DNA of 64,000 nt, from positions 118,008 to 182,007 of the forward strand of contig JADGDD010000008.1 of assembly GCA_016745075.1 (NCBI GenBank), read 5' to 3'. The DNA comes from Planctomycetota bacterium. GTDB taxonomy: Bacteria > Planctomycetota > UBA11346. The translations under genes were made by a program, and so were the position numbers. Below the pieces are notes generated by a model that did no database searches, was not told the origin of the DNA, and worked only from the letters and a program-made list of their open reading frames with translations. Of the stretch, positions 54,196 to 63,000 are shown piece after piece. Each line of letters opens with the position of its first letter. The first letter of the stretch is position 1.

Positions 54196-55356
54196 CTAAA
54201 ATAATTTATCGCCAAGTTTTTGAGCTAGTTTTGTTCGCCAAGCATCACTGCGGTCTTCAGCAATTGGATTCAATCGCTCTATTAATTCACCAACAGCACG
54301 ATTATGATCTAAACGTTCTTGATTCACTGCAACAATGGTCTCTGATGTGATAAGCTCTTCACCATACACACACAGGCCAGGCGTACAGGCAATGGTAGAA
54401 CCCGAACGAACAATATAGACAGACATGCGACCTTCTTGTGAACAAGCCATTTCAATGTCTCGTGTCGTCGCTTCAAAGCGGATGCCATTGGCATCTGCAT
54501 CTAATAATTGTTTATAGACTTCTTCATAGCCCGCATCAATAAGCAGAGGCTCATCACGCAAGATAGCAAGCTTCGCATCTGCATCTACAACATTCCAAGC
54601 ACGACCATCACCCAGTGCTGCCGTTTCTTTGGCCTTTGATTCTGGCATTAAGACAAAGTGGCCAAGATAATCATCCAGACCGAGGCTACCAAGAATACGC
54701 ACATCCGTATTACTTTCTACAAGGTGCTCGTTAAGCTCTCGCCAATTGTGCACTTTGCCAGTATCCAATGCATCCAACAGGGTATTGTGGAACGCATCAT
54801 AACAGGTGAGTGAAATATCACGTTTATGCTTACGCAAATATGTTGGTGTTACTTCATGCTCTGTACCAACCAAAACAGCTAAGTGCCCAGAAAGTTCGCA
54901 TTCTAGGTGGTCAAACATCATTCGGCTTGGACGGCCGTAACGTGTGCAATCTAGTTCTAAGTGCAGGGTCATTGCTGCTGCACGGATCTGTTTTTCATCA
55001 CTAGTTCGATATTCTTGTAACAATAAATCTACACCAGACTTAGGCGTGAAACTGATGCGGGTAGATCCAGATTCATCGGTATAGCGACGCATACGAGCCA
55101 AGGCTGCATCTATATCGCCCAGATCATGGCCAGCAGCATCTGCTGCCCGTGTGGTTGCCGCAGCTTCGCAGCCATTGGCATCCCATAAAGCAATCAGGCC
55201 TTCTTCCAGTTTGATACGTCGCTTATCTTCCTTGATGAGGCGGCGAATGGCATCAACCAACCCATGATCTAGTAGATCTAATCCAACTAACTTCTTCATA
55301 ACGTCGCTAAAACTGCCGCCTTTAGGCGGGACGGCGACGATCACAGGTTCACTCAT
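54196..55356 (-). CDS. Conserved-looking hypothetical protein, unknown function
   Basis: Not recognised. About 386 aa, mixed alpha/beta with many acidic residues, no signal peptide or membrane helix. GGAGG at 55362-55366 is 5 nt before ATG 55356, which selects that start over a TTG 12 nt upstream. Features: N-terminal PPKGGSFSDVMKKLVGLDLL, a helical part with repeated Ala/Asp, a middle part with YGRPSRMMFDHLECELSGH and a C-terminal ITSETIVAVNQERLDHNRAV. Two blocks (HLAVLVGTEHEVTPTY, HFVLMPESKAKE) alternate strand and helix. In the leftward run from ftsA to the Nudix gene. Confidence 0.75.
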   Translation of the reverse strand: MSEPVIVAVPPKGGSFSDVMKKLVGLDLLDHGLVDAIRRLIKEDKRRIKLEEGLIALWDANGCEAAATTRAADAAGHDLGDIDAALARMRRYTDESGSTRISFTPKSGVDLLLQEYRTSDEKQIRAAAMTLHLELDCTRYGRPSRMMFDHLECELSGHLAVLVGTEHEVTPTYLRKHKRDISLTCYDAFHNTLLDALDTGKVHNWRELNEHLVESNTDVRILGSLGLDDYLGHFVLMPESKAKETAALGDGRAWNVVDADAKLAILRDEPLLIDAGYEEVYKQLLDADANGIRFEATTRDIEMACSQEGRMSVYIVRSGSTIACTPGLCVYGEELITSETIVAVNQERLDHNRAVGELIERLNPIAEDRSDAWRTKLAQKLGDKLF

Positions 55357-55425
55357 AGCTGCCTCCAAATGGGCGAACGAGTGTGTTTGTTGGCTGATAA
55401 AGACAAGGGCTGTTTAATCGAGAGA

Positions 55426-56817
55426 CTACCGCTCTAACAATAAAGCTAACATCGCTCGTTCAGAGCTATGACGAACTGCTTGCTTGGGGTTCTCTGACAC
55501 TTCAAGGGCAAGCTCCATACGGATATCATCCGATTGCTGCTGCAAACGGCCTATGAGATGATCATATGGCAATGCCGACAGCAAACTGAGATAAGCAACC
55601 CGCTTCCGTTCTTGAGATTCTTGCTCATAGAGCGTAACCAGATAATTTGACCAGCGCTTACTGATAGCATTATCTGTTTGAATAATCTGCCATGCTTTAC
55701 GCTGCCAATGATCTGGGCCAGATCCTAAAGCCGCCTGCAATAACGGCTCTAATTGCTGTACAGATAATGGAGCCAATTGCGCGGGGTTTGGTATCCACGA
55801 TGGCTCATAACAGGACGCAATCAAGGCATCTCTATCATATAACATTTCCACACGTACTTTATTATTTTTCCACCACAGTGTCCATGCTGAACCTTGTCCT
55901 GAATGAGCACCCGTTAAACGACGTAATGTTCGTGAAGCCGCTTGCCGTACATCTGTGAACTGATGGCTGGCGGCATGTTCACACAAAGGTTGTATGCAGC
56001 GACTATCCCCATTAGCAGCTAAACTATCTGCGGCCATACGAATGGCTACGGGGTCATTACTTACCAATGCTTTTTGCAATGGCACACACAGCCGTGGATC
56101 ACCAACGGCATAAGTCGCTTCTATCAGTACGTGCAATAACTCACCCGTTAATTGCTTTAATAGCAACGCTACCGCCTTACAATTATATTCCTGCCGAACA
56201 AGTGCTTTAATTGCTTCGTCCATTGATTTACGAGAACGCTTCAAACTTCGTTCTTCAGCGGGGGAACGTGCTTCTCGTCCACGTTCCTGAATAAAAGCCG
56301 CAAGTAATGGTTCTAGGGCATCAGCATGACCAATAAGCGCGAGGGCCAATGCTGCCGAATCACGAACCGCAATATCTTCATCATAGAGCCATGCATACAA
56401 ACAGGGCTGAGCAGCCACCGCCCGAGCATCGCCAAAAGCAAGCGCAACTTGTGCTCGCACTTCCGCCGAATCATCATCTTTCATGCTGAGTAAAAGTGCT
56501 ACGGCAGCTTTGCCACCAATACGACCAAGTACATCTGCCGCTCGCACCCGAATCACTGGCTCTTTATCACTGGCAAGAATTTCTAAATCAGCAACGGCAC
56601 GATTACCAATACGAACAAGCCCATTCATCGCTCGTTGATAGATAGACGGTTTGCTATCCGTCATGGCAATCAACAACACTTCCATCCGTCGACGTGCTGA
56701 ATTTTCCGAATATTCTAAGGAAGCCCCCTCTAAAGCAGCGGTACTCGCTGAATAACAGAGGCACAAGAGGATAAACACTATGCGCATAGTCGGCATAATG
56801 AGGCCGAGCTGAGCCAT
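55426..56817 (-). CDS. Exported HEAT-repeat protein
   Basis: Secreted or periplasmic scaffold. A signal peptide core IVFILLCLCYSASTAALEG follows alternative Met starts at 56817, 56796 and 56787; no ribosome site decides, and the shortest gives the most compact signal. HEAT/PBS-type helical pairs follow, with phrases such as VIRVRAADVLGRIGGKAAVALLLSM broken into VIRVRAADVLGRIGG, AEVRAQVALAFGDARA, IAVRDSAALALALIGHADAL and later FTDVRQAASRTLRRLTG. Two repeat clusters (about residues 60-190 and 245-320) are separated by a basic linker. C-terminal 130 residues are helical. HEAT arrays bind proteins; partners unknown. Between rmuC and an unknown gene. Confidence 0.88.
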   Translation of the reverse strand: MAQLGLIMPTMRIVFILLCLCYSASTAALEGASLEYSENSARRRMEVLLIAMTDSKPSIYQRAMNGLVRIGNRAVADLEILASDKEPVIRVRAADVLGRIGGKAAVALLLSMKDDDSAEVRAQVALAFGDARAVAAQPCLYAWLYDEDIAVRDSAALALALIGHADALEPLLAAFIQERGREARSPAEERSLKRSRKSMDEAIKALVRQEYNCKAVALLLKQLTGELLHVLIEATYAVGDPRLCVPLQKALVSNDPVAIRMAADSLAANGDSRCIQPLCEHAASHQFTDVRQAASRTLRRLTGAHSGQGSAWTLWWKNNKVRVEMLYDRDALIASCYEPSWIPNPAQLAPLSVQQLEPLLQAALGSGPDHWQRKAWQIIQTDNAISKRWSNYLVTLYEQESQERKRVAYLSLLSALPYDHLIGRLQQQSDDIRMELALEVSENPKQAVRHSSERAMLALLLER

Positions 56818-56831
56818 TGCAACGGAACGTC

Positions 56832-58184
56832 TTATTCAAGCATATCAGTTGGAATTTGCTTGGCTGTTTTTGCACCAAGCGTTTTAACTTGTTCGGCTGT
56901 TCTCAATATATTACCGCGCCCTGTTATCAGCACCTGCATAGCATGATCATAACTCACGCGAGCTTGATTAAGACGCTGATCTATGTCTTTCATGTCAGTA
57001 AGAAAAATGGTAATCTTATCATACAAAGAGCCTGCTTTGCGCGCTATTTCAAGTGCATTGTTATTTTGATGTTCATAACGCCAAATACTACTAATGGTCC
57101 GTAAAGTTGCGAGGAGAGTCGTAGGGCTGACCAATACAATATTTTTATCAAAAGCTTCTTGAAATAAGGTATGATCCCGACCAACGGCTAGGGCAAAAGC
57201 CGCTTCTATTGGTATAAACATCAATACAAAATCTAAGGTTTTGAGTCCATGAAGATTTTGGTAATTCTTCGCTGATAATTCTTTAACATGTGTTCGCATT
57301 GCTACTAACAAAGATTTTAATGCTGCTTCTGCTTGCTCGTTATCTTTCGCGTCGTTCCAAGCAAGCCATGAGACCAATGACAATTTACTATCAATGACAA
57401 TATGTTTCTGTTCTGGCAGATGAATAATAATATCAGGCTGCAATCGTTGACCATGCTCAGAAACACACTGTTCTTGTTTGCTATATTCTCGGCCTTCATG
57501 CAAACCCGCATCTTCCAACAAACGTTCGAGAATCATCTCTCCCCAGTCACCCCGTGTTTTTGATTGCCCCTGTAGTGCGCGGGTAAGGTTTTCTGTTTCG
57601 TTACTCATCTGTTTGTTGAGCTCATGAAGTTGTTTCAGTTCTGTGCGTAAGCTTGTACGGTCACGGGTTTCTTTATCATAATTTTCGCGTATGTTTTTTT
57701 CAAAACGCTCAATGTTTTTTCCAAGTGGTGTTAACAATTGTTCCAGACGCTGATCGTTAGTTTTCTGTGTCTTCTCAAGTGCTTGTACCGATAATTGTTT
57801 AAACTCTAGAGTCATAGCATCACGAGTCTGTTGTAATAACTGTAATTTCTCACCCGCTTGCTGTAATGCTTCTTTACTTTGGGCCTCTAGTCGCACATGC
57901 GCTTCCCTAGTCATTTGTACTTCTTTTCGCGTTTCTTCTAGTGCTAACGCCAGTGTATCTCGCTCTTTATTTTTTTCACATGCTATCGCTAGCTGTTTTT
58001 CTACATTAAAGACAGCACCTTGCATCTGCTCACACAAAGACTGTGCTTCTGCTAATTCATCCGTAAACGCTTGTCGTTGAACAGCACATCGTTTTTCAAA
58101 CATCCGGCTCAAAAAAAACACGACAATGCAACCTATAAGAGCAGCCCCTATACAACCAACTAGCACCCCCATTTCAAAACCCAT
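56832..58184 (-). CDS. rmuC: RmuC-family DNA recombination protein
   Basis: Limits inversions at short repeats in E. coli; the family carries a nuclease-like core. It begins with a membrane helix (VGCIGAALIGCIVVFFLSRM), followed by a long coiled coil (about residues 30-200). The conserved RmuC domain follows: SKTRGDWGEMILERLLEDAG, LQPDIIIHLPEQKHIVIDSKL, FVLMFIPIEAAFALAV and ILVSPTTLLATLRT (seen as VLVSPTTLLATLRTI). I use ATG 58184 (MGFEMG) because earlier codons add a Cys/Arg-rich stretch not typical of the family. About 450 aa, near E. coli RmuC (475). Confidence 0.94.
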   Translation of the reverse strand: MGFEMGVLVGCIGAALIGCIVVFFLSRMFEKRCAVQRQAFTDELAEAQSLCEQMQGAVFNVEKQLAIACEKNKERDTLALALEETRKEVQMTREAHVRLEAQSKEALQQAGEKLQLLQQTRDAMTLEFKQLSVQALEKTQKTNDQRLEQLLTPLGKNIERFEKNIRENYDKETRDRTSLRTELKQLHELNKQMSNETENLTRALQGQSKTRGDWGEMILERLLEDAGLHEGREYSKQEQCVSEHGQRLQPDIIIHLPEQKHIVIDSKLSLVSWLAWNDAKDNEQAEAALKSLLVAMRTHVKELSAKNYQNLHGLKTLDFVLMFIPIEAAFALAVGRDHTLFQEAFDKNIVLVSPTTLLATLRTISSIWRYEHQNNNALEIARKAGSLYDKITIFLTDMKDIDQRLNQARVSYDHAMQVLITGRGNILRTAEQVKTLGAKTAKQIPTDMLE

Positions 58185-58292
58185 ACTCACTACTCTTCTC
58201 TTACAAGACCAACACAAATAATGTTCATGATGGTTCTCAGTATAATACGACTCGAATGACAGATTGAATTATGACTTTAATTATAGCATTAA

Positions 58293-59525
58293 TTATGACA
58301 AAGGCTGCATGAGCCAATGCCGTAAACCATTCATCATACGTTTTGCATGGTGAATACCGCTGCCATCTCGCTCACGTAAGAGTCGTTCTCGTTCTAATGC
58401 TGCGGTACGCACAAGCCCAAGAGTTAACAGGTCACTTAATTCATCAGCAGCTTGTCGATCTTTACGGCCAGTACCCATAACAACCGTCATGCTTGAAATA
58501 TCTTGAATCAAACGAGCAAAACCAGCAAGACCGCTCGCTCTACCAACTAAACTAATACGACCACGCTGTGTTAAAATATCGCGTTCGTGCAATTCATTAA
58601 AACGTTGGGTAAAAAAATCACTTAGTATATCTCTACAACATGCGGCGGCTGGCCCAAGCATTCTATCCTGCTGTTGAACTTCGCTCCATAAATACGTCTG
58701 CCCTTCTACCTCGCCCTTATGCCCTAAATGCACAGAAATGTCGAGTTCTTTTTTTAGTTGCTCTGCCCGTGGAGCATCTAAATGTAAGCGTTCCATTAAT
58801 GCCACGGTTAAAACATCACCACCAAATTCATAGGTCACAAAATGACGCAACTGATTATTACTATGAACAATAATATTGGTATGACGAGCTCCACAGTCAA
58901 TAATGATATAGCAGCCCTGCTTTCTTGGCAGACCACTATACATGGATCGATACAACGCGACGGGCGGAGCAATAATTGCCTCTAACTGTATATCGCAAGA
59001 TTTCAGTAATGCTGCGGTGTCTGAGTACAGCACTCTATCTGTGGTAACCAGCAAGACATGACTCGTTAATCTAAATGCTGTTTCTCCAACCGGACTCGTG
59101 ACATCACGATCGCCATCACGATCACGAACTGTCCAACGCTGAGGTAAAGCGTGCAGCACCATACGATTAGTTGCAATAGCTTGATGCGTTGCCCGACCAA
59201 GAGCAATTTCCCGCTCTTCTGTCGTCAATACCAACTCATGATCCATATCGGCAAAGCCATTTGCAGCATTCGCACGAGTTTCCACACTATTAACCGCAAC
59301 AAACACAGAACTTGGGGTAATGCCAACTTTATTACTGACGGCAACAATAGCATCCGTAATTGCCTGAATCTGCCCGCGCTCGGTTAAATCAAACCAGTTA
59401 CAATTGATGGCCTTATGTGCTAAAACACGCTCTTTCTCTGGTGTTTCTCTTAACGCAACTGTCGCCGCCACCTGCCGACTTCCCAACTGGAGAATTACGA
59501 GATAATCATGCTCTTGAGGCGCCAT
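58293..59525 (-). CDS. ftsA: FtsA-like cell division actin homologue
   Basis: Actin-fold ATPase that tethers FtsZ to the membrane. Landmarks: N-terminal LQLGSRQVAATVAL (phosphate 1), an SHS2/1C-type region with VFVAVNSVETRAN, HALPQRWTVRDRDGDRDVTSP, then IIDCGARHTNIIVHSNNQL (phosphate 2), YEFGGDVLTVALMERL and RAEQLKKELDI. The C-terminus (HHAKRMMNGLRHWLMQPL) is a basic amphipathic helix like the FtsA membrane-targeting tail. 410 aa, normal. Unlike in most genomes it is not beside ftsQ, ftsZ or mur genes here. PilM is the alternative, but the 1C-like region and tail favour FtsA. Confidence 0.85.
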   Translation of the reverse strand: MAPQEHDYLVILQLGSRQVAATVALRETPEKERVLAHKAINCNWFDLTERGQIQAITDAIVAVSNKVGITPSSVFVAVNSVETRANAANGFADMDHELVLTTEEREIALGRATHQAIATNRMVLHALPQRWTVRDRDGDRDVTSPVGETAFRLTSHVLLVTTDRVLYSDTAALLKSCDIQLEAIIAPPVALYRSMYSGLPRKQGCYIIIDCGARHTNIIVHSNNQLRHFVTYEFGGDVLTVALMERLHLDAPRAEQLKKELDISVHLGHKGEVEGQTYLWSEVQQQDRMLGPAAACCRDILSDFFTQRFNELHERDILTQRGRISLVGRASGLAGFARLIQDISSMTVVMGTGRKDRQAADELSDLLTLGLVRTAALERERLLRERDGSGIHHAKRMMNGLRHWLMQPLS

Positions 59526-59586
59526 AAGCAGAGCCTAACTACGTGCGCGCATTCCTCAAGAGGGCAGCTTTTTGTTCTTATACAAC

Positions 59587-59616
59587 AAACCCGTTACGCA
59601 TATGCGCAACGGGTTT
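59587..59616. terminator. Hairpin upstream of ftsA and downstream of the lipoprotein gene
   Basis: AAACCCGTT (59587-59595) and AACGGGTTT (59608-59616) form a 9-bp stem, with an inner CGC/GCG stem around ATAT. It lies 27 bp past the lipoprotein stop in the leftward direction. Downstream (leftward) there is no long T-run. A likely terminator or a regulatory hairpin ahead of ftsA. Confidence 0.55.
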
Positions 59617-59642
59617 CATAGAAATAAAAATAGGCGAGCTTG

Positions 59643-60020
59643 CTATTCGAGTGTGATAATGCTTTCTACTTCAACATCATTATTCACGATGAATTTAATA
59701 GAGTGTTCACCAACAGTTGTATCCGCAGACCAATTGGTTCCACCAACAGTATTATCATAAACGGTGCTGCCATCTACCGTAATCGACCAAGACACATCTG
59801 ACGGCGGTACTGGTGTAGGAACCGCACCATGCAATGTAATGCTGGCACTGGTTCTATCTATTTTCACACCAAATGGATCTGGTGTTACACCGCCACCACC
59901 ACCAGATCCTCCAAGACCGTTGCCACCACCAGACCCGCCATCTACATCACCACCACAGGCGGTAAATGCTACGATACAAAAAAGGCAAAAGAGAATTACA
60001 GCACATCGTTGAATATTCAT
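59643..60020 (-). CDS. Small lipoprotein with Gly-rich linker and beta-rich domain
   Basis: Not recognised at family level. 125 aa: signal peptide CAVILFCLFCIVAFTAC with lipobox FTAC, then a Gly-rich spacer (about residues 22-45), then about 75 residues rich in beta strands (VKIDRTSASITLHGAV, SWSITVDGSTVYDNTV, GEHSIKFIVNNDVEVES). It may be a small Ig-like fold; the SxTLHG-like strand would fit. AAGGATG precedes the ATG. It starts 14 nt after the giant repeat gene, on the same strand, so the two are likely co-transcribed and may form one surface system. Confidence 0.8.
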   Translation of the reverse strand: MNIQRCAVILFCLFCIVAFTACGGDVDGGSGGGNGLGGSGGGGGVTPDPFGVKIDRTSASITLHGAVPTPVPPSDVSWSITVDGSTVYDNTVGGTNWSADTTVGEHSIKFIVNNDVEVESIITLE

Positions 60021-60034
60021 TTTACATCATCCTT

Positions 60035-63000
60035 TTAGTTAATTGCGTCCAATGCAGGTCCTGCTTTCTCGCTGGCCTTGACCGTTATCGTAGCTGTCTC
60101 TTTTGTACTGTCATTCGTCACAACAACATTCCTTATAACCTCGGCTGTACCTGGATGAGCAACATTCACATACATTGAAGCCGAACCAGATTGAGGACCA
60201 TTCCCGTCATCATAATCAACAGTAATAGTACTCGTTATTCCTGTTGCTTGTAATTTAACAACGAGCAGGGTCACATCTAGAGCACTATAATTTACATTTT
60301 GAACCGTCACTGCCACAGTTGCATCAACATAATTACCGACGTTATCTGTCGCCCGAACCATCAGCGTATGCACTGGCACATCTTCTGCGTCCAATGATAC
60401 CAATGCTGTAAGATTTCCGGAAGCATCTAAGCTAAATAGACCAAGCTCATTTCCTGACAGTATAGACATTGACGCAATACCATCTGCATCTGATGCCTGA
60501 ACAATACCAACGGCTGAACCTGGAGATAAGTTTTCTTGTATGCTAAATGATTGATCTGCCATCACTGGAACCGTACTCCACATAGCGTACAATCCCACAT
60601 TTGCTTGAATTGATAGTGTCGCACCGGCAAGATAGGTCGCGCCAGAACCATCTGCTGCAACATTCCAGCCAGCAAATGCATGCCCAGCTTTTGCCAGCAT
60701 GCCAGTATTTTCAAATACGGCAGCGGTGGCTCCTGCGAGATAACTGTTCGTATCTACAGGAACAGAACCTCCATCATTTCCATTACCGTTGTAGGTGACC
60801 ATGTAAGTCGGTAATGCTGTCCACTGCGCATAAAGAGTACTTGAGGCATCAACCGAGTAGGCAACCCCTGGAGAATAGTTTGTTCCTGTACCATCGGCCG
60901 CAGTGTTCCAACCGACAAATGTGTCTCCTGCTTTTGCCAACCCTCTCGTATTAGACGAAACTATAAGATCAATTCCTTGTGTTTTTGTTTGAGCAAGAGG
61001 AGTAGAACCAGAGTCATTTCCATTTCCATCATAGGTCACGGCATATGTTGGAAGCGCAGTCCATTTTGCGTATAAAACAAGATCTGCGTTGATCGCATAG
61101 CTTGATCCTTCCGCATAATCTTGGCCCACTCCATTGGCTGCTGTATTCCATCCAGCAAAAGTGAAACCATTTTTAGATAATGTACCGCTGTTAGTGGCAA
61201 TAACCAGATCCACACCTGTTGTTTTCGTTTGTGAAATTGGAGCAGAACCAGATGTATGGCTATTGCCATCATAGCTGACCGTATACGTGGCCAATGCTGT
61301 CCACTTGGCATACAATGTAACGCTCACATCTAAGGAATACACGGCACCTTCAGAGTAGTCTTGTCCTGTGCTATCAGCTGCATCATTCCAACCCGCAAAA
61401 GTAAACCCAGATTTGGCCAGCGTACCTGTATTCGTTGACAAGGTGAGGTCAATACCTGCGGTCTTTGTTTGGAAGATTGGCGCAGAACCTGAAGTATGTC
61501 CATTGCCATCATAAGTAACCGCAGAGGTCTGTAACTGAGTCCATTTAGCGTAAAGAATCACCTGCGCATCAATCGTATAGCTGGCTCCCTCTGCATAATC
61601 CTGACCAGTTCCATCTGTCTCTGTATTCCAACCGGCAAATTTATAGTTTACTTTCGCAAGCGTCCCGCTGTTGGTAGTAAGCGTTAAATCAATACCGGCT
61701 GTTTTTGTTTGTGAAGTTGGAGCAAAACCAGATGTATGCCCATTACCAGAATAGTTCACGCTGTAGGTTTCTTGTACTGTCCATTTTGCATACAAGGTAA
61801 GATCTGCATTAAGAGTATAACTTGCTCCTTCTGCATAGTCTTGGCCTTGCCCATTTGCTAAAGTATTCCAACCAGCAAAATGAGACCCCGTTTTAGCCAA
61901 GGTACCGCTATTTGTGGCAAGGGTCAAAATAACATCTTCTGTTTTAGTTTGCGAAATTGGAGCAGAGCCAGATGTATTATCATTACCAATATAACTTACA
62001 GTGTAGATAGATAAGGCAGTCCACTTGGCATACAATGTTAGGTCCGCATCAAGAGTGTAACTTGCGCCTTCTCCATAATTTTGGCCTGTACCATCTGCAG
62101 CCGTATTCCAACCGGCAAAATTGAACCCTGACTGAACCAATGTTCCACTATTCGTGGCTAAGGTTACATCTATACCTAAAGTTTTTGTTTGTGAAAGAGG
62201 AGCAGAACCACCCGTATTTCCATTACCAACATAGCTCACAGTATAAGTAGGTAAGGCTGTCCACTTGGCATACAATGTTAGGTTCGCATCAAGGGTATAA
62301 CTTGCTCCTTCTCCATAATCTTGGCCGCTACCATCCACAGCTGTATTCCAACCGGCAAATTTCAGAACACCCTTAACAAGTGTACCGCTGTTTGTGGCAA
62401 GCGTTAAAGCCTCACCTTCTGTTTTTGTTTGGTTGCTTGGAACAGAACCAGATGTGTGTCCATTTCCATCATACATAACGGTATACGTAGCTAAAGCAGT
62501 CCACTTCGCATACAATGTTAGGTCTGCTTCAAGAGTATAACTACCACCTTCAGCATAGTCTTGACCACTGCCATCAGCGAGAGTATTCCAACCAGCAAAA
62601 TTATAACCATTTTTGGCAAGCCCCCCCACATTCGCAGATAAAATCAAAGCAGTACCTGAAGCTTTTATCTGAGCATTCGGAATAAGACCCGATGTATTTC
62701 CATTACCACTGTACACAACATTATAAGACATCAATATATCTGCACTCAACGTTGGCAGGGTTAAAGTGTAGTTACCTGACGTAGTACCAGCCAAGCTCAA
62801 ACCTGTTACTGAAACACTGATTCCGGTACCAACAGATGAACTCGCAAAAGTACCAACAGAAGTACCGGTGACACTCACATCATCACTACCGACAATGCCA
62901 ACTAAACTGGCAGTGCCTGTAATCGTTGCCGATGTCGTATTATCGAAGATTTTGTTAGAAGCGCTTAAGCCTGTAATAGTAAGAGCTTTTGCATTCACCG

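Noticed and set aside
59764..60038. Proline-rich ORFs on the + strand opposite the lipoprotein
   Set aside because: They are antisense to the Gly-rich linker of the lipoprotein, which has a good signal peptide and ribosome site; GGN codons read backward give proline and similar residues.
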